This document shows, piece by piece, positions 28,992 through 40,324 of a stretch of DNA of 64,000 nucleotides. This stretch comes from Xenococcaceae cyanobacterium MO_188.B32. GTDB lineage: Bacteria; Cyanobacteriota; Cyanobacteriia; Cyanobacteriales; Xenococcaceae. The notes beneath the pieces were generated by a model. It made no database searches. It saw nothing but the letters and a program-made list of their open reading frames with translations, and was not told where the DNA came from. Position 1 is the first letter of the stretch. Each line of letters opens with the position of its first letter. Where the stretch lies: NCBI GenBank assembly GCA_030065635.1, contig JASJDJ010000004.1, positions 1 to 64,000 of the forward strand. The letters run 5' to 3'. The translations under genes and the position numbers were made by a program.

Positions 28992-29477
28992 CTATTGCAT
29001 TGCTCCGATGACATAGTCGAAGTAAGAAGCAGCTTCCGATGTATCTTCAGCAGACATCATGGAAGTAGCAACATCCTTCATTTCTTTTACACTTTGAGCA
29101 ACTGCACCAATGTCAGTTCCCAAAGATTTGTACATTTCGCGTACTCCTACTAAACCGATTTCTTCGATAGGAGTTACATCCCCCGCAACAACACCATAGG
29201 TGATTAAGCGTAGATAGTAGTCCATATCGCGTAGGCAAGTAGCAGTCATTTCTTCACCGTATGCATTACCGCCGGGAGAAACAACATCAGGACGCTTTTG
29301 GAAGAGTTGATCGCCTGCTTGTTTGACAATGCGCTCGCGGGATTCTGTTAAAGTTTGAGCAATGCGCAAACGGCTTTCGCCAGAAGTAACAAAGGCTTTG
29401 ATTCTTTGCAATTCGCCAGGACTCAAATAACGAGCTTCGGCATCAGCATTCACGATCGATTTCGTGACGATACTCAT
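28992..29477 (-). CDS. apcA: ApcA, allophycocyanin alpha subunit
   Basis: 161 residues starting [20 protein letters not shown]. The bilin cysteine is C81 in [16 protein letters not shown]. Together with ApcB it forms the (alpha-beta)3 trimers of the phycobilisome core. The start is preceded by an AGGAGGAATCC-like purine-rich site on the minus strand, a strong Shine-Dalgarno sequence suited to very high expression. Confidence 0.97.
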   Translation of the reverse strand: MSIVTKSIVNADAEARYLSPGELQRIKAFVTSGESRLRIAQTLTESRERIVKQAGDQLFQKRPDVVSPGGNAYGEEMTATCLRDMDYYLRLITYGVVAGDVTPIEEIGLVGVREMYKSLGTDIGAVAQSVKEMKDVATSMMSAEDTSEAASYFDYVIGAMQ

Positions 29478-30135
29478 GGATGGATTCCTCCCAAAAAAAA
29501 TGAAACCAGATTTGCGTGAGTTACCTTTTCTTGATTTTTAATCTTAAATTATTCAAGTAAGGTTTCCAGCTACCCTTGCTTTACAACCTAATCCTTTATT
29601 GCCAAAGCAATCAAGGCTTAAATTAAAAACATCACGGGCTACATTGTGTGGATACTTTCTAGCTTAAGGCTAGATTAGAATTCACTAGAGTTTTTGCTGG
29701 CAAACTCTATAGAGTAGATTACTCTTTTTTGACCCTTGATTTTCACCGTTTAGCTAAAAAATAGTATTACAGTTAGTTAAACCAAGAGGTTAAAGGTGGT
29801 CGCTGATTTAACAAACCTTTACATCAAATCAATATTTAGATTAAAACCGCGAGTTGTTGATTTTATTTTCGTCAATGTGTTGTTTAGTTGGACAAACCCA
29901 TCTATCTAACACAGAAAATTGGATAATACAGCAACCTGACCCAATCATTTTGCGACATTAAGTTCACTTACGCTGTTTTTTCTTAATAGAATGTAACATT
30001 TATCTGAGAAACAAGTTGATTACTTGCAAAAAAAGTTAACCTAAGTAACAGCATCAGAAAACAAGTAGACGAGAGGATAGCCAAAAAGAACAAACTTTCT
30101 TTTGACGAAGAAACTCAAGTCTACTTAATCTCGTA
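29478..30135 (-). promoter_or_regulatory. Long apcA 5' leader and promoter region
   Basis: About 700 bases without a gene separate apcE from apcA. Two hairpins are visible: TCTAGC/GCTAGA (29658-29663 with 29669-29674) and AGAGTTT/AAACTCT (29687-29693 with 29702-29708). With the terminator-like stem after apcE, this fits an independent strong promoter for apcABC with a structured leader, as in other cyanobacteria. I cannot assign -10/-35 boxes with confidence. Confidence 0.5.
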
Positions 30136-30172
30136 CAAAATAGACAGGGATTTTACCCTAATTTTTCCCTGT
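30135..30172 (-). terminator. Terminator-like hairpin after apcE
   Basis: On the minus strand the stem ACAGGGA/TCCCTGT (30166-30172 with 30144-30150) encloses a 15-base loop and is followed by CTATTTTGT. It lies just after the apcE stop and would reduce read-through into apcA. Confidence 0.6.
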
Positions 30173-30185
30173 TTGTCTGCCCTAG

Positions 30186-33140
<2,955 letters not shown>

Positions 33141-33356
33141 TTAAGAATCGCGATCGATATTATTTTGATATTTCTCTCTTAGTTCTTCCTTAGAGGTAGT
33201 TTGTTGTAACCAAATTAGATAAATAATTAATATTTTAATCTTTAAAGAAAGCGCGATCGTATTTACTTTTTGATTATTTATTACCCATTGCCAAAACTTG
33301 GTAAGTAAGATTTTTAACAGAGGAGAAACAACAAACCAAATCCAGTTAATTGGCAT
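33141..33356 (-). CDS. Small hydrophobic protein, doubtful
   Basis: A 71-residue frame (MPINWIWFVVSPLLKILL) has hydrophobic segments at about 5-20 and 35-50 and a charged tail (KEELREKYQNN). An AAAAGGC stretch lies about 10 bases upstream of the ATG. There is no family match I know. It could be a small membrane protein or a chance frame in an 820-base gap that otherwise holds no gene; the remainder, 33357-33712, shows nothing. Confidence 0.35.
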   Translation of the reverse strand: MPINWIWFVVSPLLKILLTKFWQWVINNQKVNTIALSLKIKILIIYLIWLQQTTSKEELREKYQNNIDRDS

Positions 33357-33712
33357 AGCTTTAAGCCTTTTGTGCTTGCTAGAGGTGAACTATATTTAGT
33401 TTCACAACTGGACTTGAGAGATTACGCTCAAACTTAGGCTGAGTTTAGCTAACAAAGGCTGACAAAAGCTGACATAGTAGATTTCTTGCCAAAGTCCTAA
33501 TTAATTAGTTGAGAAAGACAGGGCTCTTCTAGACTAGCTCTGATAACTTATTAGCTAATAATGCCTCAAACTCTTATCTAGGTCAGTTCTTCTAACCCTA
33601 AAAAACTTGATTTTTATTAAAAGTGCATTTTTATAATCTTGTAAACCATACAATACAAGAGTTTCAAGGGTTATTTTTTATTATTTTGTCATAACTACTC
33701 TAGAAGAGCCAC

Positions 33713-34084
33713 TTAACATTTATATATTTCCAACTCAGGAACACCAAAATTAACCAACAAACACTCTTCTAACTCACTCGCTTTGAGATGGTTTAAACAT
33801 TTCTTCTTATGTTTTTCCGTCAATTCATCAACAGCTACAACTTCAACTATAATTTTTTCTGCCACCAAAATATCAGCATAAAAATCTCCAACAATAATCC
33901 CTTCGTAATAAACATTGATTGGATACTGGGGTTCAACATTTAATCCTTTTTTGCTTAACTCATAAATTAAGGCTCTTTCATAAACTTTATCTTCAAAACC
34001 ACAATCCAAAACTTGAATTACTGTATATGCACATTCAATAATATAGTCAATAATATTATTAAGTCTTGATTTCTCTATATTCAT
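33713..34084 (-). CDS. GxxExxY family protein (PD-(D/E)XK-like) with altered active site
   Basis: The 123-residue protein fits TIGR04256. The name motif is changed to GFEDKVYE at 29-36. The nuclease-like core VGDFYADILV (D71) is followed by IIVEVVAV at 79-86, where family members have E-x-K. Here E81 is kept but the lysine position is V83, so nuclease chemistry is unlikely. The C-terminal HKKKCLNHLKASE...LLVNFGVPELEIYK is standard. The family's function is unknown. Heptamer repeats (GATAACT type, about 34090-34123) separate it from the ABC permease. Confidence 0.82.
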   Translation of the reverse strand: MNIEKSRLNNIIDYIIECAYTVIQVLDCGFEDKVYERALIYELSKKGLNVEPQYPINVYYEGIIVGDFYADILVAEKIIVEVVAVDELTEKHKKKCLNHLKASELEECLLVNFGVPELEIYKC

Positions 34085-34126
34085 TGCCTAATAACTGATA
34101 ACTGATAACTGTTGACTGATAACTAA

Positions 34127-34915
34127 TTAAGCTCCCATCCCTGAATAATGTTTCAAACCTTTTCTCCATAGTAAACGGTTCAAAATAAAAAAGAGAATTG
34201 ACCAGCCTAAAATAATAAAACTACTACGAACAAAATTAGTAGGAAGTCCAATTAAAAGGACAGCAGGTAAATGAATTAGATAGGGAAAAGGAGTCCATTC
34301 AAGAATTGCTCTCATATTAGTTGGGAAAACTTCTAAGGGAGCAATCATCCCTGAAAAAAAGAGATAAAATAAGTACCAAAATTGTTGAATTGCACTAGCC
34401 CTTTCTGTCCAAAAAGCAAGCATGGCAAAAGTATATTGAATCAAAAACCGCAAAATAAATGCCATGACAACTGCCCCGATAGACAGCAAAATATCTTGCC
34501 AACTTGGTAGCCAAATAGCATCAGGATAAAGTAGAAAAAATAAACCGCTAAATAAAATTACTAGGGGTATACGAGTCATTTTTTCGGCTAAATGTTGGGC
34601 GACATGATGCCAAACAGGATCTAGAGGTTGCAAAAGTCGAAAAGATAGTTTTCCTTCGACAACTTCTCTTTCAAATTCCCAAATTACCCAAATACTCGTA
34701 AATTGTCTAACTAAAAATACACTAAAAAAATAGCGGGCAAAATCAGCAGAATTTAAGCCAAAGTCACTATTTTGAGATGCCTTTATCCATACACCCATGA
34801 GAATAATGGGTAAAGAACCTGATAATGCCCATAAAAATATTTCTGCTCGATATTCGAGCATATGAGCATAGTATGCCACTAGTAAAGCTGTTGCTTTTTT
34901 ATATAGCCATTTCAT
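34127..34915 (-). CDS. ABC-2 type transporter permease (DUF990-like)
   Basis: The 262-residue integral membrane protein has six hydrophobic segments, at about 24-42, 60-75, 115-132, 145-170, 178-198 and 228-248. The cytoplasmic segment FEREVVEGKLSFRLLQPLDP is characteristic of ABC2_membrane_6/DUF990 exporter permeases. No ATPase partner is adjacent, so the cognate subunit must be encoded elsewhere. Substrate unknown. Flanking intergenic DNA has GATAACT/AGTTATC heptamers on both sides. Confidence 0.83.
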   Translation of the reverse strand: MKWLYKKATALLVAYYAHMLEYRAEIFLWALSGSLPIILMGVWIKASQNSDFGLNSADFARYFFSVFLVRQFTSIWVIWEFEREVVEGKLSFRLLQPLDPVWHHVAQHLAEKMTRIPLVILFSGLFFLLYPDAIWLPSWQDILLSIGAVVMAFILRFLIQYTFAMLAFWTERASAIQQFWYLFYLFFSGMIAPLEVFPTNMRAILEWTPFPYLIHLPAVLLIGLPTNFVRSSFIILGWSILFFILNRLLWRKGLKHYSGMGA

Positions 34916-35040
34916 GTTTACAGTTATCAGTTATCAGCTATCAATGAAGAAATTATCAACAATATAGCAATCGAAGCATAATTCAGGACAAATGATTAAA
35001 CTCTTTCTACTTCATCAATTAGTGACAAAACACAACCGAT

Positions 35041-35082
35041 ACTCTCTCTGCTCTCTCTGCGCTCTCTGCGCCCTCTGCGGTT
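35041..35082. repeat. CTCTCTGCG-type tandem low-complexity repeat
   Basis: Four or five imperfect units of about ten bases (CTCTCTCTG, CGCTCTCTG, CGCCCTCTG, CGG) lie in tandem in the 276-base gap before the TIGR03492 gene. This motif recurs between genes in many cyanobacterial genomes. Confidence 0.6.
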
Positions 35083-35191
35083 TAATCAAAAGATAGTCAA
35101 TTTCACGTCCTAACCTTTAATTCGATTGCTATATATAGAATTTAGGATAATCATTTTCACTGTAAAATTTATTTATGCAAGAAGTTTATTG

Positions 35192-36433
35192 CTAGTTTTT
35201 ACTAATTTTAGACAGTATTTCTGCTAAATTTTGAGCGATACGTGAAGCAGCACCACTATTGCCCATGCGCTGCTGACCATTCACAGCAATACGCTGCATT
35301 TGTTCGGGATTATTTAGTATAGCTTTAATTTGATTGCCTACTTGCTCTGGGTTTTCAACTAAAATAACCGAATAGCCTAACAAACGAGTTTGAGCTTCGG
35401 CAAAAGCATAAGTAAATTGGGGGCCTTTTCCTGGCATGGTAATTACAGGTTTGCCTAACCCTACAAATTGTTCTGTAGCTGTTCCTGCCATAGCGATCGC
35501 GATATCTGCTCTACTTAAACATTCTTGATAAGCATTTTGTGTCAGCAGTAGGGTAGCATTTTGTTTTGTAAAACTAACAGCTCGATCGTCTTGTATATAG
35601 TTAGTTACTTCAATTCTCTGTTGCCACGATCGAGTGAGTAAATATCGTACAAAAGGATCGAGTTTTAAACCAGGCGCGATCGCAGCTAAAAATAAGAGAG
35701 GACGGTTGGTAAAATTAGCAATAACTCCTTTAGTTGCTTCAATTATCTGTTGCCAATTCTGTTCTGCTTCAGGTATTCGCGAACCAGGAAGAAGCAAGAT
35801 AGATAAAGTGTTTTTTTCTGGTATAGTTATGTTAGTTTGGCACATCCCGTCCATCATTGGGTTGCCCAAGTTAAAGGCTTTAATTGAATACTGTTGTAAA
35901 ACCTCCGTTGTAAGTTTATCTCTAGGGAAAACCACGTGACAGCGAGGACGACTCATCAACCAACGGTCTAAAGGATGATAAACAGAACCAGACTGACGTT
36001 CCAACCAAGAAGTTTGCTTCAACCAGCCATCTCGATCGCGTAAATAATATTCGGATCTAGCCGTACCCACAAAGGCATAATTAGCACCACTAAGCCAAGC
36101 AAACAACAAAGGAACAACATCTCCTACCGCTAGGATAAAACCGCCATCTTTACCCCATTGCCGAACAACTTGTAATTGCTTAATTGTCAGTTGAACTAAA
36201 CCACCCCGTACATCTCGCCATAGCTGGTTGCTATCCATATAAATAAAACCACCAGAAGGCATTTGCTTTACTTCGCCAATGAGAGGAATATTTTTTTGCT
36301 GATAGGCAACTCCCCGACCGACTATCGGTAAAGCAGATATTTTTAGATCGTCGCGATCGACTATTAATTGCTCCAGGATACGAACGGCAATAATATCTTC
36401 TCCATGACCGTTGCTCAGGACTAGCAATTTCAT
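35192..36433 (-). CDS. Lipid-A-disaccharide-synthase-related protein (TIGR03492)
   Basis: The 413-residue GT-B glycosyltransferase-like protein opens MKLLVLSNGHGEDIIAVRIL, with LPIVGRGVAYQQ, ILAVGDVVPLLFAW and AFVGTARSEYY in the N-terminal half. IAMAGTATEQFVGLGKPVITMPGKGPQFTYAFAEAQ forms the donor site in the C-terminal half. This pattern belongs to the cyanobacterial/plastid family TIGR03492, related to LpxB but without proven activity. It stands alone in an operon sense. Confidence 0.87.
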   Translation of the reverse strand: MKLLVLSNGHGEDIIAVRILEQLIVDRDDLKISALPIVGRGVAYQQKNIPLIGEVKQMPSGGFIYMDSNQLWRDVRGGLVQLTIKQLQVVRQWGKDGGFILAVGDVVPLLFAWLSGANYAFVGTARSEYYLRDRDGWLKQTSWLERQSGSVYHPLDRWLMSRPRCHVVFPRDKLTTEVLQQYSIKAFNLGNPMMDGMCQTNITIPEKNTLSILLLPGSRIPEAEQNWQQIIEATKGVIANFTNRPLLFLAAIAPGLKLDPFVRYLLTRSWQQRIEVTNYIQDDRAVSFTKQNATLLLTQNAYQECLSRADIAIAMAGTATEQFVGLGKPVITMPGKGPQFTYAFAEAQTRLLGYSVILVENPEQVGNQIKAILNNPEQMQRIAVNGQQRMGNSGAASRIAQNLAEILSKISKN

Positions 36434-36945
36434 CAGTTAATAAGTAAAGAACTGACGTATTGTAACTTTTTACTCGCTCGTTTACGCAAAAAAACTAGGA
36501 TATTGGCAACTACCAATACCCTAATTAAGTCCAAAACTTAGGGATTATTAGGTTTCACAGTTCATTTAAACATTGAGAAGCTTGGATAATTAAGCTTGCC
36601 CCTTTGTTTTCTCTAGGAAATATGTCAACCTAATCTATGTCCGTAAATATACTAAACCTATTCTACGTTAATTTACTTAAAAAAACTATAACTTTATAAC
36701 TTTTTACGTGTTAACACGTATTCTTTGGCAAAAATTTCCATCATATTCACCAAAACTAGTAGTGTTGTCGCTGACGTATGTAGAGAGAAAAGACGTATGT
36801 AGAGAGAAAAGTCGTCGCGCTAACATTAAATAATGGCTACCAACTTAAGACGGGACATTCAATCAGTTATCGGTTTCTAAACTAAACTGTTCCGTTTTAT
36901 TTAAAGCTTAAATAACTAACCTCAATCGATAAATAATAAATATCT
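36434..36945. other. 512-base divergent intergenic region with palindrome and tandem repeat
   Basis: No gene. It contains a perfect 16-bp palindrome, TACGTGTTAACACGTA (36705-36720), and a tandem 19-bp duplication, GACGTATGTAGAGAGAAAA (36773-36791 and 36792-36810). Promoters for the TIGR03492 gene (minus) and the radical SAM gene (plus) must both lie here, so the palindrome is a candidate shared operator. Confidence 0.5.
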
Positions 36946-38583
36946 GTGACTGTATTTGCTCAAGAACGTCTTCTGTTTACTCCTGCGTCTGTAGATTCTG
37001 ATGCTATACCTACTATTTTTGCTTTTCCCAATGAATATAGTGTCGGTATTACTAGCTTGGGTTATCAAATTGTTTGGGCAACTCTAGCGATGCGTTCTGA
37101 TGTAGATGTCAGTCGTCTATTTACCGATATTGCGGAATCTTTACCCTTATCTCCCGAACTTGTAGGTTTTTCTGTCTCTTGGGAACTCGATTATATTAAT
37201 ATTTTTAATTTATTAGAGTCTTTAGATATTCCTCTTTATTCCCAAGATCGTCAAGATCATCATCCTCTCATTTTTGGTGGGGGTTCAGTGTTAACAGCTA
37301 ATCCCGAACCTTTGGCTGAATTTTTTGACGTTATTTTATTGGGGGATGGAGAAAACTTACTAGATAGTTTTATCGATGCTTATCAGCAAGTAAGAACAAG
37401 TAACCGCCAAACTAAATTACACCATCTTGCTCGAGTTCCAGGTATTTATATTCCTAGTTTATATAAGGTAACTTATCACAGTTGTGATGGCGCGATCGCC
37501 TCGATCGAGCCTATCGATACAGATATACCATCTCAGGTGCAAAAACAAATCTATCGAGGTAATACTCTTTCTGCTTCCACAGTAGTTACTGCCAAAGCTG
37601 CTTGGGAGAATATCTATATGGTAGAGGTAGTACGCAGTTGTCCGGAAATGTGCCGTTTTTGTTTGGCTAGCTATCTTACTTTACCTTTTCGCACTGCTTC
37701 TGTTGAAGGTTCTCTTATTCCCGCTATCGAAAGAGGATTAACCGTTACTAACCGTTTAGGCTTATTAGGTGCATCAGTTACTCAACATCCAGAATTTGAA
37801 ACTTTATTAGACTATCTTACTCAACCCAAATATGACGATGTTCGTCTTAGTATCGCTTCCGTGCGGACTAACACCGTTACCGAAAAACTAGCCCGAACTT
37901 TAGCAAACAGAGATACTCGTTCGATTACTATTGCGATCGAAAGTGGCTCACCAAGACTACGACAAATTATTAATAAAAAACTGAGTAATGAAGAAATTAT
38001 TCAAGCAGCGATTAATGCTAAGGCAGGAGGACTAAAAGCGATAAAATTCTACGGGATGGTAGGCATTCCTGGAGAAGAAGCCGAAGATATAGAACAAACT
38101 ATCGACATGATGCAGGCAATTAAAAAAGCTGCTAGTGGTTTGCGTATAACTTTGGGTTGCAGTACTTTTGTGCCTAAATCTCATACTCCTTTCCAATGGT
38201 TTGGTGTCAATGCTGAAGCCAATAAAAAACTCAAATATTTAGCTAAAAAACTGCGATCGCAAGGCATAGATTTCCGTCCTGAAAGTTATAATTGGTCAGT
38301 GATTCAAGCTTTGATATCTAGGGGCGATCGACGCTTGGCAAAGTTATTAGAATTGACTAGAGAATATGGAGATTCTGTTGGTAGTTATAAACGAGCCTTC
38401 AAACAACTAAAAGGACAAATTCCTCCTTTAGATTTTTATGTTCACGATAATTGGAAAACCGATCGAATACTACCTTGGAATCATCTTACTACCGCCTTAC
38501 CAACCAGTACTTTAATTAAACACTTGGACGATGCTGTCAGTTATTTTCCTCATGAAAATAAACAACTAATAACTAATAACTAA
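36946..38583 (+). CDS. B12-binding-type radical SAM protein
   Basis: The 545-residue protein has an N-terminal Rossmann-like region (GFSVSWELDYINIFNLL, FGGGSVLTANPEPLAEFFDVILLGDGE). The radical SAM cluster motif is C232-x3-C236-x2-C239 in CPEMCRFCLASYLTLPFR. Further motifs are SIAIESGSPRLRQIINK and FYGMVGIPGEE, and the C-terminus is TIGR03960-like (CSTFVPKSHTPFQWFG, SYNWSVIQALISRGDRR). This layout resembles tRNA/rRNA methylthio- or methyl-type enzymes and the amino half of the TIGR03960/TIGR03936 pair; the exact substrate is unknown. The start is GTG 36946. Confidence 0.88.
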   Translation: MTVFAQERLLFTPASVDSDAIPTIFAFPNEYSVGITSLGYQIVWATLAMRSDVDVSRLFTDIAESLPLSPELVGFSVSWELDYINIFNLLESLDIPLYSQDRQDHHPLIFGGGSVLTANPEPLAEFFDVILLGDGENLLDSFIDAYQQVRTSNRQTKLHHLARVPGIYIPSLYKVTYHSCDGAIASIEPIDTDIPSQVQKQIYRGNTLSASTVVTAKAAWENIYMVEVVRSCPEMCRFCLASYLTLPFRTASVEGSLIPAIERGLTVTNRLGLLGASVTQHPEFETLLDYLTQPKYDDVRLSIASVRTNTVTEKLARTLANRDTRSITIAIESGSPRLRQIINKKLSNEEIIQAAINAKAGGLKAIKFYGMVGIPGEEAEDIEQTIDMMQAIKKAASGLRITLGCSTFVPKSHTPFQWFGVNAEANKKLKYLAKKLRSQGIDFRPESYNWSVIQALISRGDRRLAKLLELTREYGDSVGSYKRAFKQLKGQIPPLDFYVHDNWKTDRILPWNHLTTALPTSTLIKHLDDAVSYFPHENKQLITNN

Positions 38584-38613
38584 TCTAAGTCAACTTATTA
38601 ACACGATAATTAA

Positions 38614-38658
38614 ACCGCCGACCCGCCTGGAGTTTGACTCCAGGCGGAACGTGGCGGT
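38614..38658. repeat. Nested palindrome after the radical SAM gene
   Basis: An 11-bp perfect stem, CCGCCTGGAGT (38623-38633) with ACTCCAGGCGG (38637-38647) and a TTG loop, sits inside a second pair, ACCGCC (38614-38619) with GGCGGT (38653-38658). It is much more GC-rich than its surroundings. It could end radical SAM transcription, but without an immediate U tract a dispersed repeat is equally likely. Confidence 0.6.
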
Positions 38659-38803
38659 GCATTCCGCACTTTTTATATCAATGTTTGAAATACAGTTCTA
38701 CGTTACCTCTGTGCTGCCATGTACCTAATAGGTTAATGTGCGATCGCTCATGCTATGATTTTAAATTTCATCGTCAAGTGGTGCAAAAGTTGAAATTTTA
38801 GCT

Positions 38804-39127
38804 ATGAACCAACTCACAAGACTAGCTGGTATGTTGATGCTCGTTTCGAGTGTGACCCATGTGTTACAGCTTAAGGTATATCCCCTCGAACATCATGTTA
38901 TTGGTGCTGCTGCATTCGGAATTATTTATTTTTTCATCGGTCTTTTCCTATTGCGCCATAATCGTTTAGCTTTCTGGATGGGGTCGATCGTACCTAGTAT
39001 CGGTGGAGTATTGGGAGTGTACCGCTTCATATTTTTGCATCCCAATCCATTCACTGTTTTTCATGTGCTAATCGATCTAGTAGTAGTTCCTATCTGTATC
39101 TATAATCTCAAAAAAAGCAGAGTTTAG
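38804..39127 (+). CDS. Small polytopic membrane protein
   Basis: The 107-residue protein has four hydrophobic segments at about 6-22, 32-50, 57-72 and 84-100 and ends in YNLKKSRV. I do not recognise a family with confidence; its compact four-helix design resembles DUF4345-like proteins. The following DNA encodes a DUF4345-like fragment in another frame. Confidence 0.55.
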   Translation: MNQLTRLAGMLMLVSSVTHVLQLKVYPLEHHVIGAAAFGIIYFFIGLFLLRHNRLAFWMGSIVPSIGGVLGVYRFIFLHPNPFTVFHVLIDLVVVPICIYNLKKSRV

Positions 39128-39134
39128 GTCACAT

Positions 39135-39340
39135 AAAAGAGAAGAAATAAACGCTCGCCCGACAAATTTCTTAGGATTGGGAATTGCTTGCTTGTGGCTA
39201 CAATCTCCTATTGCTTTTACTACTGTAGGTATTGCTTCAATTATTGCCTCGATTGCTCGCCTACTTTCTCTTTTTATCGATCGCAGTTTTTCCATCAAAA
39301 ATGTTGGTGGTGTCTTTACCGAAGCAATCTTATACCAAAT
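39135..39340 (+). pseudogene. Fragment of a DUF4345-like membrane protein
   Basis: One frame without a start reads ARPTNFLGLGIACLWLQ, then FTTVGIASIIASIARLLSLF, IDRSFSIKNVGGVFTEAI. This is the GR-LS-ID and family-terminal pattern of DUF4345 proteins. Only the C-terminal half is present, and CTGCCTTCTGCCCTCTGCC-type filler follows at about 39393-39425. Confidence 0.4.
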
Positions 39341-39666
39341 CCGATTACCAAAGTATACTTTTCGACTGAGAGTATTAATTGAGCTCAAAAGCTTCTGCCT
39401 CCTGCCTTCTGCCCTCTGCCTTGACCTTGCTTTTAAGTATCGTATCTAAACAGGATTTGGTATTAGGAGCGATGCTGTTGTTAGGGAGCAATTTAAGCTA
39501 GAAAATAAGTGCATTAGAATTATTCTGAATGCACTCGGATGGATGATTCGGGTAAAGTCGATCGACTGTTTAATGATCGGAGAAAGAACAAACTGAATGT
39601 AAATAAACTTGAGAGCAAGCATGATAATCCGCACTACTCATCTCGGTATCATTCTGGAGTAAGATA

Positions 39667-40310
39667 TGATTTTTAGCTTTCCCGACGGGAAGCCCCAGAT
39701 CATATCGCTAGGGGCGGTTGATGTGGGACGGGGCGTTGCTATCGGGCGCAATGCGATTACGCCCACAGCCCCTCATGAAAGTCGGGGTAATGTTTATCGG
39801 TCATAGCTTGACATTTTTGACGCACAATTTTCATATAGCAAAGGTTTCAAGCGTTGTATAATGATTTCAAAACGGGGAAAGCCCGTAGTAAAAAAAACAG
39901 TGCCGTGACTCTGCGGTGATGACGGGTAAGTCTCCCTGAACAGCTACCAGACTGCCAAACCAACCCCGTAAACGAGAAAAGTAAATTTTCTGGATTAAAA
40001 AACGAGCGCATTGTACCGCTGGGTCGGCGGGAACGGAAACTGCCTGGGCGGGGCGTATAAACTTTTGAGGAAACCTCAAAAGACAGCCCCTTGCAATCAG
40101 AGCGTCGGGGGTATGGGATAACTTGAGGACACGGTTTTTGAGGGAACCTCAAAAACGTGAGATGTCCGTGTTGTTTCATATCTAGATGGTGGGTCAAAAA
40201 CCAGTAATGGAAGTAACCAGGAAAGCACTATCGTGAGGTAGTGAAGCCCAAACTGTACCGCGAAGCGGTCAGTGTGGGAGAGGTCACTAGGAAGAAGCAT
40301 GACCAAAAAC
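39667..40310. repeat. GC-rich block of palindromic repeats and an IS605-like right end
   Basis: This stretch is clearly richer in G+C than its neighbours and has no sustained reading frame. It contains GGGCG/CGCCC pairing near 39739-39759 and a copy of the hoxF palindrome at 40050-40090. A second TTTTTGAGG hairpin lies at 40134-40156 (GTTTTTGAGG-GAA-CCTCAAAAAC) and CACTA/TAGTG at 40226-40243. A long hairpin at 40247-40278 has CCCAAACTG/CAGTGTGGG outside and ACCGC-GAA-GCGGT inside, followed by GAGAGGTCAC, like IS200/IS605 right ends in cyanobacteria. It is either a decayed IS605-type element with its RNA region or a cluster of short dispersed repeats. Confidence 0.5.
40050..40090 (-). repeat. 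Palindromic repeat, intergenic copy of the hoxF insert (A2)
   Basis: Outer GGGGC/GCCCC and inner CTTTTGAGG-AAA-CCTCAAAAG (40062-40082) match hoxF 11867-11907 in inverted orientation. Identical blocks are GGGGCTGTCTTTTGAGG and CCTCAAAAG; differences are the loop orientation and a few bases beside TACGCCCCG. Confidence 0.85.
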
Positions 40311-40324
40311 TAAAAACTTAAAAC

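Noticed and set aside
39847-40306. Minus-strand frames of 69-116 codons in the GC-rich block
   Set aside because: They overlap each other and the hairpin repeats, with low-likelihood composition; no domain is recognisable.
39667-40310. Group II intron
   Set aside because: No domain V-like stem, no reverse transcriptase and no intron-start consensus; the end hairpin fits an IS605-type right end better.
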